This document shows, piece by piece, positions 1-6,681 of a stretch of DNA of 64,000 nt. This DNA comes from Lachnospiraceae bacterium AC2031 (lineage in GTDB: Bacteria; Bacillota; Clostridia; Lachnospirales; Lachnospiraceae). The position numbers were made by a program, and so were the translations under genes. The number at the start of each line of letters is the position of its first letter. Positions within the stretch are counted from its first letter, which is position 1. Location: assembly GCA_000687975.1 (NCBI GenBank), contig JIAB01000001.1:1240001-1304000 (forward strand), read 5' to 3'. The notes under the pieces were generated by a model. It did not search any database. It saw only the letters and a list, made by a program, of their open reading frames with translations, and had not been told where the DNA came from.

Positions 1-118
1 CTAAAGATGCATTTACAGGATCACGATAATCATCAAAATGCGCTTCCTTTTTCCAAATGTGAAAGACCACATTATCTTTCTCTATATATTCACATTTTGC
101 GAACTCACTCTCAAACAT
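1..118 (-). CDS. Partial hypothetical protein (N-terminus only)
   Basis: Thirty-nine codons are visible, starting MFESEFAKCEYIEKDNVV; the rest lies beyond the left edge. A GGAGGAAT ribosome site sits 4-5 bases upstream of the ATG, and the gene follows the tautomerase-like gene after only 12 bases, so the two are probably co-transcribed. The short N-terminal pattern resembles small STAS/SpoIIAA-like proteins I have seen starting in a similar way, but too little is present to assign a family. Confidence 0.6.
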   Translation of the reverse strand, partial: MFESEFAKCEYIEKDNVVFHIWKKEAHFDDYRDPVNASL

Positions 119-130
119 TTTATTCCTCCA

Positions 131-751
131 CTAATACCGTTTTTTATGTGCTGTAATAATGGTATAACTCTTTGCATTTACCGTTATAACATTTCCGCCT
201 ATCTCTATATACCAGTTTTTTCCTTGTCTCGAAATCTTCGCTTCTTCACTTGTTATCTGTTTTTTGCACCATGCTATAACATCCATCTCAGATAGATTAA
301 GATTCTTTCTTATTCTTTCCATACCTAACTCGGTAGTATGAATTTCATCTAGATGCTCTAAAAGCTCTTCTACATTTCCAGACTGCTCCACACCACCTAA
401 TTGTTTACCAGCCATTCCCCAGTTTTCCAGAGGCGGTTCATTTATAACTATAAAAATGTCTGTACTTGCAATCCCTAGATTTGAATTTAAATCTGATGTA
501 ATAGTTTCTATAACGGCTTTCTTCTGCGTTTTACTTCTTCCAGGAAAAACAGTTAATTCAATGATCATAAAATCATCTGTTTTCCCTTCAGGTATTTCAA
601 AATTATCTTTATCATATTCGATTATTCTTTGAAATCTGTCCCAGTCCTCTATCCCTAAAGATTTAACAAGTGCATCGTGAATCGTATCAAAGAGTGATTC
701 CTTATATTCAGAACTCTTGCCCTTTATTGTTTCAATTTTAACTAATGGCAT
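131..751 (-). CDS. Tautomerase-like domain fused to a DUF3781-like domain
   Basis: A 206-residue protein. The first ~115 residues begin Met-Pro (Pro would become residue 1 after Met removal, the catalytic base of the 4-oxalocrotonate tautomerase/MIF superfamily) and include the tail NEPPLENWGMAGKQLG typical of tautomerase-family proteins of about 130 residues. Residues ~125-206 (from NVEELLEHLDEIHTTELG to SYTIITAHKK) resemble DUF3781, a small domain usually found as a separate protein. The AAGGAGA ribosome site supports the start. The fusion is my inference from pattern memory; substrate and role are unknown. It lies 25 bases after the propeller-like gene and just before the partial gene at the window edge, so a small operon is likely. 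Confidence 0.7.
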   Translation of the reverse strand: MPLVKIETIKGKSSEYKESLFDTIHDALVKSLGIEDWDRFQRIIEYDKDNFEIPEGKTDDFMIIELTVFPGRSKTQKKAVIETITSDLNSNLGIASTDIFIVINEPPLENWGMAGKQLGGVEQSGNVEELLEHLDEIHTTELGMERIRKNLNLSEMDVIAWCKKQITSEEAKISRQGKNWYIEIGGNVITVNAKSYTIITAHKKRY

Positions 752-776
752 ACCTTATTTGTCTCCTTTTTCAGAA

Positions 777-1691
777 TCAAACCGAGATAAATCTTTTTAA
801 GTACATTCTATTATTGTTATCGATGAAAAAAGCTTTAGATCCATACGACCTATAATTTGCAATTAGTAATTCGCTTTCTTCAAAAAAGAATCTTAGTTTC
901 TCATTTTCGGTATTCTTATATAAATCATATACCTCATATGTTCCATACTTATCATATCCTGAGTCAAATATAACCTTTTGACCATCTTCAGTAAGTGCAA
1001 AGAAACTCGCTCCCGCTATATGAGGATCAAAATCTATTTCTTTATCACCATTACTTCTCACCAGCTTAAACTCGTCATAATAGTAATACCAAATGTCATT
1101 ATTGCTATCGACATTTAATGCATAGCAATCGAATATATTATGCTTAGCTGAAAATAGCTGCTCACCTTTTTCATTCCACACTACAAGTCCTGAAGCACCT
1201 ATCGGAGGAGCACCTCCAGGATCCCCCCAGCCCAGATTTCCAAATACACCCTCATCAAAATAACTCGTAACGATTGTATTATCTGGTCTTACATATACAT
1301 CCCGAATACCGTCTCCGAAGCAGAACCTCTCAAGCACTTCACCACCAAGAGTTAATATCATAGCATTTTTTTCAGGATTCCCTTTGTTATAACTCGAGCG
1401 GCAATCAACCATAAGGATATTCTCACCTATTGGCTGAACATGATAGAAGGCAGAATAAAACTCTCCAAGATTATAGCAGGAAGAACTAATCAGTTTCTCA
1501 TCATCCCAATCCACATCCAAAATGAGTACACTATATCTTCCACGGTTTTCTCCAACAGATTCTGTTTCAATTAAAACATAGATTCTTCCATCAAAACCAA
1601 TACGGAACACATCTCGAATATTCCTTTTCAAACCGTATTTCTCATAAAGTGCTTTCAAATCAAGATAGTTTGTAAATACACAGTCAATCAT
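777..1691 (-). CDS. Propeller-like conserved hypothetical protein
   Basis: A 304-residue soluble protein with no signal peptide or membrane segment. It contains repeated short beta-strand patterns and the stretch GDGIRDVYVRPDNTIVTSYF followed by DEGVFGNLGW (around residues 125-155), which I associate with a family of uncharacterised propeller-like proteins in Firmicutes that read as '...GDGIxDIxVxxDGxIWVSYFDEGVFGN...'. The AGAGGT ribosome site fits the ATG. No catalytic motif is visible, so no function is proposed. The gene upstream starts 120 bases away, leaving room for a promoter. Confidence 0.65.
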   Translation of the reverse strand: MIDCVFTNYLDLKALYEKYGLKRNIRDVFRIGFDGRIYVLIETESVGENRGRYSVLILDVDWDDEKLISSSCYNLGEFYSAFYHVQPIGENILMVDCRSSYNKGNPEKNAMILTLGGEVLERFCFGDGIRDVYVRPDNTIVTSYFDEGVFGNLGWGDPGGAPPIGASGLVVWNEKGEQLFSAKHNIFDCYALNVDSNNDIWYYYYDEFKLVRSNGDKEIDFDPHIAGASFFALTEDGQKVIFDSGYDKYGTYEVYDLYKNTENEKLRFFFEESELLIANYRSYGSKAFFIDNNNRMYLKRFISV

Positions 1692-1811
1692 TTTGAGATA
1701 CCTCTTTGTTAGTTATATACATAGTATACATCAACTGACAAGTCCTTATTATAAAAAGCATACCGCAGCCACATTTATGACCACGATATGCATATTTTTA
1801 TTCTAATAAAT

Positions 1812-2921
1812 CTATAAGTGCTTCAAAAGCATTTTCTTTTTATATATAATCCACAGTACCAGGCAACCAGTTACAGTCGGGATAAAGAAAAACAAAAACA
1901 TATAGAGTTTTCCCCAAGGTATAGTATTACCTTCATTAATGAGGATGTGATTAAGCGCTGTCCTTAAATACCACGTAGGCATAAAAGCCGGCTTTTTAAT
2001 GGTGACTGTGTAAGACCTATGATCATCAGGGACATATATTTCATAGTAGATCATACCCTTAGTTCCATAGGTAATATCACTATACGCCTTATTAGTATAT
2101 CCAGAAAGAGCCCCCACCTCATTTTGAACCATAAACTCTCTAGCTTTGGATGAAGGTGATCGTTCCTCAAAAAATTCTTTTCCCGTGGCCTGTTCGTAAA
2201 CTTCCTTTTTCTTCTCATAATCAGCCTTTAGATTAGGCTTAGATATTGTCCCCTCCTCGTACAACTTCATTAACTTGCCATTTAATGTCTGGTTGCTGTA
2301 ATGCCTGATTGTCAAGTCACGATAAGCGTCAACGAAATTCTGGCATGACACGTCTCCATAAAAAAACAAATCTTTCGAGTACTCCTCTGAAGGATAGGTT
2401 ACATATGCAGCATCGATAGAACTACAATCGAGGAATTCTGTAAGTGCGCCACATATGTTATCACGATAAGTTTCCTGTTCGCCTAAACTCACTTTTGTTT
2501 CATAAAGTTCCTCTAATTCATGGAGGGGGGAAGGCCATCCGATAACACTGTACGATTTAACATCTTTTCCATATCGGACATTAACGTCATATTGATTACC
2601 CATGCCGCTTTCGTAATTATAGAATCTATCGGGATTGATTCCCGCACAGTATCTATACTCTTTTGCGCTTATTTCAAAAATATGCGGTGTCGAATCATCA
2701 TATATCAAACTTTGACATGAGATATAGTACTTTCCATTTTCCTTATATGCTTTATAAAGATTATGATAACTTATTTCCACAATCGTCCATGGATCCGGTT
2801 GCACTTCAACAGATATCTCATCGGCTACAGAATATTGCTTTCCACAAAAAAGAAATGTCATACATAAACATATGACTACCCAAGCCAAGAGTATTAAAAT
2901 AAAAACCTTCTTACGTTTCAT
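1812..2921 (-). CDS. Membrane-anchored hypothetical protein, TM at both ends
   Basis: A 369-residue protein. The start chosen is the ATG after GGGGGGATTTG (MKRKKVFILILLAWVV); one codon earlier would be TTG. Residues 4-26 form a signal-anchor helix. The middle ~300 residues are polar and probably outside the membrane. Near the C-terminus FLFFFIPTVTGCLVLWIIY forms a second membrane helix followed by a lysine-rich tail, which fits a loop exposed outside and both ends inside. No family recognised. It follows the gene at 2963-3667 by 41 bases and shares its type (short cytoplasmic start, one anchor, extracytoplasmic domain), so both may act together at the cell surface. Confidence 0.6.
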   Translation of the reverse strand: MKRKKVFILILLAWVVICLCMTFLFCGKQYSVADEISVEVQPDPWTIVEISYHNLYKAYKENGKYYISCQSLIYDDSTPHIFEISAKEYRYCAGINPDRFYNYESGMGNQYDVNVRYGKDVKSYSVIGWPSPLHELEELYETKVSLGEQETYRDNICGALTEFLDCSSIDAAYVTYPSEEYSKDLFFYGDVSCQNFVDAYRDLTIRHYSNQTLNGKLMKLYEEGTISKPNLKADYEKKKEVYEQATGKEFFEERSPSSKAREFMVQNEVGALSGYTNKAYSDITYGTKGMIYYEIYVPDDHRSYTVTIKKPAFMPTWYLRTALNHILINEGNTIPWGKLYMFLFFFIPTVTGCLVLWIIYKKKMLLKHL

Positions 2922-2962
2922 CAAATCCCCCCTGAAAAACGTACTTCAGCAGCTCCCTTTTA

Positions 2963-3667
2963 TCAATCGAATCTGTCTCCATATTCGTACGACACGTGGT
3001 CACTTGTTTTCTCAACTATGTATACACTATACCCATCTTTACCAGAGAGATAATTACTTCGACATGATTCAAAATCCGTCGGCAAATAATCCTCAGGTAT
3101 TTTCTTCAACGACTTAAAATCATCCTTGAACGAGGTGTAGATATATGCTATCTCATTATTCCCAAGATCCATTGCATACTCATAGGCATAATCATCACAG
3201 TCTATTGCCTTGTAAACCGGATAACTAAACCGCTTACTTTCTTCATACTCCAAACTAGTTTCAATCTTTCTATCAGCACCCTTAAGTTCAATACCATCTT
3301 TCAAGCGATCAAGTTCACTTGAATAATCTGCATCCGAGTATTTGCATTTTAATAATACCTCGCATGTAGGATCATCCCATGTATCTCTATAATAAAAATA
3401 GAACTCCGGCTCCGAACCATTCATAAAGGCACTTTCAGGAATCGACTCTGGAAAAGAAACAAAGCCTGTTCGCACCTTTCCCACAACCTCACTCCTGTAC
3501 TTATGCATGGTTTCCTCGTATAGTTTTGCATCGTTCGTAATCTGTGCAGGACCACCATATAAAAAGTAGTAGCCAAACACAATCAATAAGACAGATATAG
3601 CTGCAGCCCCAACTACGCCACCTATTATAAGTCCTATTAACACCTTTCTTTTTTTCTTTTCTTTCAC
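2963..3667 (-). CDS. Single-pass membrane hypothetical protein
   Basis: A 234-residue protein starting at GTG (VKEKKKRKVLIGLI), chosen because GCGGAGGT lies 8 bases upstream; an ATG seven codons earlier would place that ribosome site inside the gene. A strongly basic start and one helix (residues ~10-33, Gly/Val/Ile rich) predict a signal anchor with the remaining ~200 residues outside. The external part has several DxY/DYAYEYAMD patterns but no motif I recognise. First gene of a two-gene set with 1812-2921. Confidence 0.55.
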   Translation of the reverse strand: MKEKKKRKVLIGLIIGGVVGAAAISVLLIVFGYYFLYGGPAQITNDAKLYEETMHKYRSEVVGKVRTGFVSFPESIPESAFMNGSEPEFYFYYRDTWDDPTCEVLLKCKYSDADYSSELDRLKDGIELKGADRKIETSLEYEESKRFSYPVYKAIDCDDYAYEYAMDLGNNEIAYIYTSFKDDFKSLKKIPEDYLPTDFESCRSNYLSGKDGYSVYIVEKTSDHVSYEYGDRFD

Positions 3668-3788
3668 TCTGTTTACCTCCGCAAGCATATCAACTTATTA
3701 CATATGGATTATCTCTCAAGTTTTTTAAATCGTTTTTATATTAAGTTTATCTGTCAATAATAATTATGTATCATACATATGCATCAAA

Positions 3789-3845
3789 ACTTATGCCGAT
3801 AATCTAAACTTATGCCGATAATCTAAACTTATGCCGATAATCAAA
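3789..3845. repeat. 19-bp tandem repeat, three copies
   Basis: The unit acttatgccgataatctaa occurs at 3789, 3808 and 3827 in perfect register (the last copy diverges in its final bases). It lies in the 760-bp gene-free stretch between 3668 and 4428 and directly precedes the 73-bp repeats. Confidence 0.9.
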
Positions 3846-3885
3846 TGTATTTCTATGCTAGCAACATTTTGAGTCCTTTTGACTT

Positions 3886-4150
3886 AGTTTTGTTGCCTTT
3901 TTCATTCTCTACAGCATTATTTCAGTCCCCAAAGCAACAATTCGAATCCTTTCAGCTTAGTTTTGTTGCTTTTATCCTTCTCTACAGCATTATTTCAGTC
4001 CCCAAAGCAACAATTCGAATCCTTTCAGCTTAGTTTTGTTGCTTTTATCCTTCTCCACAGCATTATTTCAGTCCCCAAAGCAACAATTCGAATCCTTTCA
4101 GCTTAGTTTTGTTGCTTTTATCCTTCTATCACGCATAATTTTAGCCATTT
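3886..4150. repeat. 73-bp tandem repeat, about 3.5 copies
   Basis: Units start at 3886, 3959, 4032 and 4105 with period 73 and a few substitutions; a degenerate piece precedes them at 3861. Each unit carries an internal inverted repeat, TTGTTGCTTT (5' side) with AAAGCAACAA (~37 bases later), so every copy can form a hairpin. The period is not a multiple of three and no ribosome site accompanies the plus-strand open frame, so the stretch is non-coding. Downstream (4145-4200) are two degenerate copies of catttcatcaac. Confidence 0.85.
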
Positions 4151-4271
4151 CATCAACATTTTCTGGCATTTCATCAACCTTTTGTTGTTTTATCTAATTA
4201 TAAAATGATACAACAGCCTTTACATTAATATAGGAAATTTGTTGTGAACAGATATTAAAATGTCGCAAAAT

Positions 4272-4312
4272 GAAAAACACTTTCCAAAACTAATTCGTCT
4301 TGGAAAGTGCTT
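4272..4312 (-). terminator. Terminator after ATP-grasp gene (end of tRNA operon)
   Basis: On the minus strand GCACTTTCCAA pairs with TTGGAAAGTGT and is followed by TTTTTC. It lies ~115 bases after the ATP-grasp stop and is the first convincing terminator after the tRNA array. A near-identical stem is found at 30021-30060. Confidence 0.8.
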
Positions 4313-4428
4313 AAGATATATCAATAAGCTTCATCAACTGTTTTTCAAACAATTTTGCTAGCTATAATTTCGAAAAAAACGCCTACAAGTATTTTCAACT
4401 CATAGACGCAATTTCGTAATATAATATA

Positions 4429-5220
4429 TTAGAATCTATATTCATCTTCTCTCTGAAGAAGCTGGCTCCACCTGGCAGAAATAAACTTAGCATACATCAC
4501 TTTTTCTAAGCCGTAGCATCCAAGTGCATAAGCATCATTCATCTCAACCAATAGCGTTCTTCCATCTTTGGTATAACAGATATCCATACTACAAGCTGCA
4601 GGTCTTCCTTCCCATTTCTTGAAGTCTTCTACCATGCTGCACACAACTTCACTGTCATAATGATACATAAAACTCTTTCTGTCTCTTCCAAGAAGCAGAC
4701 CGTAAGGTCTTATATCAAGGATTTCATCATAATAAATGAAGCCCCGCCATTCAGCCAATATATCTATTGGCTCACTGACAAGAACTTCATAATCCTCATA
4801 ACAGCTACCGCAACCAATCAGATCACGGATATCTTTAATTATATGTCCAGTAAACACTTTATCCTTTATAGGTTTTACAAAATAACCAGCACTCCATTTC
4901 TTCTCATCACAAGAAATACTGTAAATCGTATCATGCCAGACTTTTCTTCCAAGGTATTTTGTCATTACTTCCGGATAATCTGGAATATAAGGATCTGCTC
5001 CAAACTTCTTGAATATAGTATTACACTGACTAATATAATCGAGAACTATATCTTCTCGTTCAACCTTATCATATATCTCATCTATTGCATCGTAAAAATT
5101 TATCTCAGCCCCTAAATCCCTAAAGCCATACATAGCCTGTGCAAAATTAGGGTTATATGGAACTTGCATACCAATAGACTCATCGTATTTAGTTTTTAAC
5201 CAAACTTTGCCCATTTTCAT
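4429..5220 (-). CDS. R2K-type ATP-grasp domain protein (DUF4343-like)
   Basis: A 263-residue protein beginning MKMGKVWLKTKYD; an ATG five codons earlier exists, but the AAGGAGAT ribosome site lies inside that extension and is correctly spaced only for this start. The C-terminal half has the pattern EWRGFIYYDEILDIRPYG and then DICYTKDGRTLLVEMNDAY (residues ~170-240), matching the nucleotide-binding core of small ATP-grasp proteins of the R2K clade. Such enzymes ligate a carboxylate to an amine using ATP; known members occur in phage and peptide-modification contexts. It starts only 52 bases after tRNA-Ser(GCT), with just a weak U-less hairpin between, so it is probably read from the tRNA operon promoter. 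The substrate is unknown. Confidence 0.75.
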   Translation of the reverse strand: MKMGKVWLKTKYDESIGMQVPYNPNFAQAMYGFRDLGAEINFYDAIDEIYDKVEREDIVLDYISQCNTIFKKFGADPYIPDYPEVMTKYLGRKVWHDTIYSISCDEKKWSAGYFVKPIKDKVFTGHIIKDIRDLIGCGSCYEDYEVLVSEPIDILAEWRGFIYYDEILDIRPYGLLLGRDRKSFMYHYDSEVVCSMVEDFKKWEGRPAACSMDICYTKDGRTLLVEMNDAYALGCYGLEKVMYAKFISARWSQLLQREDEYRF

Positions 5221-5272
5221 TAATCTCCTTATCATTAATATGATAAATCTAGGGGCTGTTAGATTTACCTAG

Positions 5273-5364
5273 CGCCTGCATCTGGACTTGAACCAGAACA
5301 CCAGAAGAATCTGATTACTCAGAGATTAGCAATCTCCTGCCTTACCAATTAGGCTTATACAGGC
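5273..5364 (-). tRNA. tRNA-Ser(GCT)
   Basis: Acceptor GCCTGTA pairs with TGCAGGC, discriminator G, anticodon loop TTGCTAA, and a long variable arm, all expected of tRNA-Ser. CCA is not encoded. Last tRNA of block 3 of the operon. Confidence 0.93.
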
Positions 5365-5372
5365 ATATAATA

Positions 5373-5516
5373 GGTGGAGAGGGGAATTGTCGTATAGAAA
5401 ACAGTCCAGTGGACTGTTTTTAGGCAATTCAGGGAGAGCTATGCTCGACCTTGACCGAGCGAAGCGAGACCTTGAACCCCAGCAGTCCGCTGCAATTCCA
5501 ATTCTGCTCATCCACC
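5373..5516 (-). other. Interrupted tRNA-like element (possible tRNA-Tyr with insertion)
   Basis: Ends GGTGGA and TCCACC can form an acceptor stem across 144 nt. The 5' part carries a D-arm like that of the neighbouring tRNA-Leu(TAA) (AATTGGAAT loop), then GCGGACTG, which matches the first half of a typical Tyr anticodon arm up to G34. GGGGTTC and AATTCCCC could be split halves of a T-arm. In between are a perfect 10-bp hairpin (AAAACAGTCC/GGACTGTTTT), GAGC-ATA-GCTC, and a GCGAAGC mini-hairpin on the plus strand. I cannot rebuild a complete tRNA, so it may be a remnant. Two Tyr codons in the upstream leader ORF make Tyr the best guess. Confidence 0.35.
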
Positions 5517-5522
5517 TATGAG

Positions 5523-5604
5523 CGCCGTACACAGGATTTGCACCTGCAAGCCCTTTCGGGCCAACGGTTTTCAAGACCGCTTCCTCACTACCCGGACATA
5601 CGGC
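5523..5604 (-). tRNA. tRNA-Ser(TGA)
   Basis: Acceptor GCCGTAT/GTACGGC, loop CTTGAAA, a long variable arm closed by GCCC-GAAA-GGGC, discriminator G. Confidence 0.92.
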
Positions 5605-5618
5605 ATTAATAATACAAG

Positions 5619-5690
5619 TGTGACCTATGGGAATCGAACCCATATCTTCAGATCCACAATCTGAGGTACTGACCTTTGTACGAAAGCCAC
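5619..5690 (-). tRNA. tRNA-His(GTG), lacking the usual G-1:C73
   Basis: Full cloverleaf with anticodon stem TCAGA/TCTGA and loop TTGTGGA. The base before position 1 is T and the discriminator is A; bacterial tRNA-His normally encodes G-1 opposite C73. See findings. Confidence 0.88.
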
Positions 5691-5692
5691 AG

Positions 5693-5766
5693 TGATCCCA
5701 GCGGGACTCGAACCCAGCATTTCCGGATTGAAAGCCCGGTGAACTAGCCATTTATTCGATGGGACC
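5693..5766 (-). tRNA. tRNA-Glu(TTC)
   Basis: Acceptor GGTCCCA/TGGGATC with one G-T pair; anticodon stem CCGGG/TCCGG; loop CTTTCAA. The outer T-stem pair is mismatched. Confidence 0.88.
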
Positions 5767-5774
5767 TGATTGAT

Positions 5775-5848
5775 TGACGGATGCGGGACTCGAACCCGAC
5801 ATCTGGAGATTGAGAGTCTCCGATCCTAACCATTTAGACGAATCCGCC
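5775..5848 (-). tRNA. tRNA-Glu(CTC)
   Basis: Acceptor GGCGGAT/ATCCGTC, perfect anticodon stem GGAGA/TCTCC, loop CTCTCAA, discriminator A. Confidence 0.92.
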
Positions 5849-5852
5849 ATAA

Positions 5853-5926
5853 TACCCTCGGAGGGGATCGAACCCACAAATCACGGAGCTTAAATCCGAT
5901 GCATATTCCAATTCTGCTACGAGGGC
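5853..5926 (-). tRNA. tRNA-Leu(TAA) with a short variable loop
   Basis: Acceptor GCCCTCG/CGAGGGT, loop TTTAAGC giving anticodon TAA. Only five bases (GATTT) separate the anticodon and T stems, so it lacks the long variable arm that defines tRNA-Leu. One T-stem pair (50-64) and one anticodon-stem pair (27-43) are mismatched. See findings. Confidence 0.8.
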
Positions 5927-5933
5927 ATAAAAG

Positions 5934-6016
5934 TGTGCGTAAGAGGACTCGAACCTCCACCGGCTTTCCCGACTGCATTCTTAGTGCAGCTCCTATACCA
6001 ATTCGGATATACGCAC
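5934..6016 (-). tRNA. tRNA-Leu(AAG)
   Basis: Perfect acceptor GTGCGTA/TACGCAC, anticodon stem CTGCA/TGCAG, loop CTAAGAA, long variable arm with a GAAA loop, discriminator A. Confidence 0.93.
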
Positions 6017-6018
6017 AT

Positions 6019-6134
6019 ATCAGCTATCGATTACGAAGTAATCGACAGTCCGAGCAACGCGAGGATGCGTTATGCGAAGCATAACCAATACTTGCGAAGC
6101 AAGGATTGCAAGCACACTTAGTATGCTTGGCACA
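6019..6134 (+). repeat. 116-nt multi-hairpin element, copy A
   Basis: Begins ATCAGCT and ends TTGGCACA, with five hairpins in a row, several capped by GAA triloops (TCGATTAC-GAA-GTAATCGA; GTTATGC-GAA-GCATAAC; TTGC-GAA-GCAA). It fills the whole gap between two tRNA-Leu genes and is opposite in strand to them. A same-length relative with compensatory changes interrupts tRNA-Met at 6719-6834. Confidence 0.85.
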
Positions 6135-6135
6135 G

Positions 6136-6214
6136 TACCTGCGGAGGGAGTTGAACCCTCATGCTTTCGCCACGGTTTCTAAGACCGCTGTGTATCCCAT
6201 TCCACCACACAGGC
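6136..6214 (-). tRNA. tRNA-Leu(TAG)
   Basis: Acceptor GCCTGTG/CGCAGGT, anticodon stem GCGGT/ACCGT, loop CTTAGAA, variable arm GGCGAAAGCAT. First tRNA of block 3, directly after two terminators. Confidence 0.93.
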
Positions 6215-6224
6215 ATATTAATAA

Positions 6225-6258
6225 ACAAAAAAGGAGACACCTTTTTCGCGGCATCTCC
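6225..6258 (-). terminator. Terminator T2 ahead of tRNA block 3
   Basis: GGAGATGCC pairs with GGTGTCTCC (two wobble pairs) around a GCGAAAAA loop and is followed by TTTTTTG. It ends 10 bases before tRNA-Leu(TAG), so polymerase must read through it to make block 3. Confidence 0.85.
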
Positions 6259-6270
6259 ATAGTTAACACA

Positions 6271-6304
6271 GAAAAATACCGCCTATGCATCTGAGCATAA
6301 GCGG
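6271..6304 (-). terminator. Terminator T1 of the block 3 attenuator
   Basis: Ten-base-pair stem CCGCTTATGC/GCATAGGCGG with loop TCAGAT and a TATTTTTC tail, about 37 bases after the stop codon of the 30-residue leader ORF. Its 5' arm can instead pair with ATAAGTGG, which lies just after that stop codon. Confidence 0.85.
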
Positions 6305-6329
6305 CGATATATCATTTAGCATTCATTTT

Positions 6330-6338
6330 CCACTTATA
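6330..6338 (-). promoter_or_regulatory. Putative antiterminator segment, block 3
   Basis: TATAAGTGG, immediately downstream of the leader stop codon, is complementary to CCGCTTATG in the 5' arm of terminator T1 (9 pairs including two wobbles). A ribosome at the stop codon would cover it; a ribosome stalled upstream would leave it free. Inference from complementarity. Confidence 0.55.
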
Positions 6339-6340
6339 TC

Positions 6341-6433
6341 TCATTGCATAACAAATATTCCTTCGTCTGACTCTGATTCGAGACTAAGGAGCGAATATTC
6401 ACTATGCAGATATAAGTTTCTAAATGTGTTCAT
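6341..6433 (-). CDS. Leader peptide ORF, 30 residues, upstream of Leu/Ser/Glu/His tRNAs
   Basis: Starts MNTFRNLYLHSEYSL with an AAAGGA ribosome site 8 bases upstream. Residues 7-24 contain five Leu, five Ser, four Glu and one His; the only other residues in that span are two Tyr and one Asp. The block 3 tRNAs that follow are Leu (TAA, AAG, TAG), Glu (TTC, CTC), His and Ser (TGA, GCT). Codons TTA, CTG, CTC, CTT, CAT, AGT, TCG, TCA, GAA and GAG together sample every one of those anticodons. The ORF is followed by terminators T1 and T2 and then the tRNAs. I infer a regulatory leader peptide whose translation rate senses these charged tRNAs. A possible -10 TATAAT sits ~35 bases upstream, but no clear -35. 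Confidence 0.75.
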   Translation of the reverse strand: MNTFRNLYLHSEYSLLSLESESDEGIFVMQ

Positions 6434-6518
6434 TGCTTTTTTCCTTTCAAAGATTTTATGAGTTGATTATACCATCAAAAGAATATTTGTATAGTAAACC
6501 TGTGGTATATCATTTGAG

Positions 6519-6591
6519 TGGATGTAGAGGGATTTGAACCCCCGACCTTGAAATTAAGAGTTTCCTGCTCTACCAACTGAGCTACACATCC
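6519..6591 (-). tRNA. tRNA-Lys(CTT)
   Basis: Acceptor GGATGTG/TACATCC, loop CTCTTAA; the outer anticodon-stem pair is G27-A43. Last tRNA of block 2. Confidence 0.9.
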
Positions 6592-6604
6592 ATAATGGGT
6601 ATAA

Positions 6605-6676
6605 TGGGTATAATGGGATTTGAACCCATATCTGCGGCATTAAAAGTGCCGTGTTCTACCGTTATACTATATACCC
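6605..6676 (-). tRNA. tRNA-Lys(TTT)
   Basis: Perfect acceptor GGGTATA/TATACCC, anticodon stem CGGCA/TGCCG, loop CTTTTAA. The 3' flank holds a short tandem repeat of tataatggg. Confidence 0.93.
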
Positions 6677-6681
6677 ATAAA

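Noticed and set aside
3886-4150. CRISPR array
   Set aside because: The units are contiguous 73-bp copies with no variable spacers and no cas genes nearby.
5326-5751. Open frame of 141 codons
   Set aside because: It runs through tRNA genes and has no ribosome site; a shadow of structured RNA genes. The same holds for the open frames at 5899-6294, 7309-7722 and 7836-8057.
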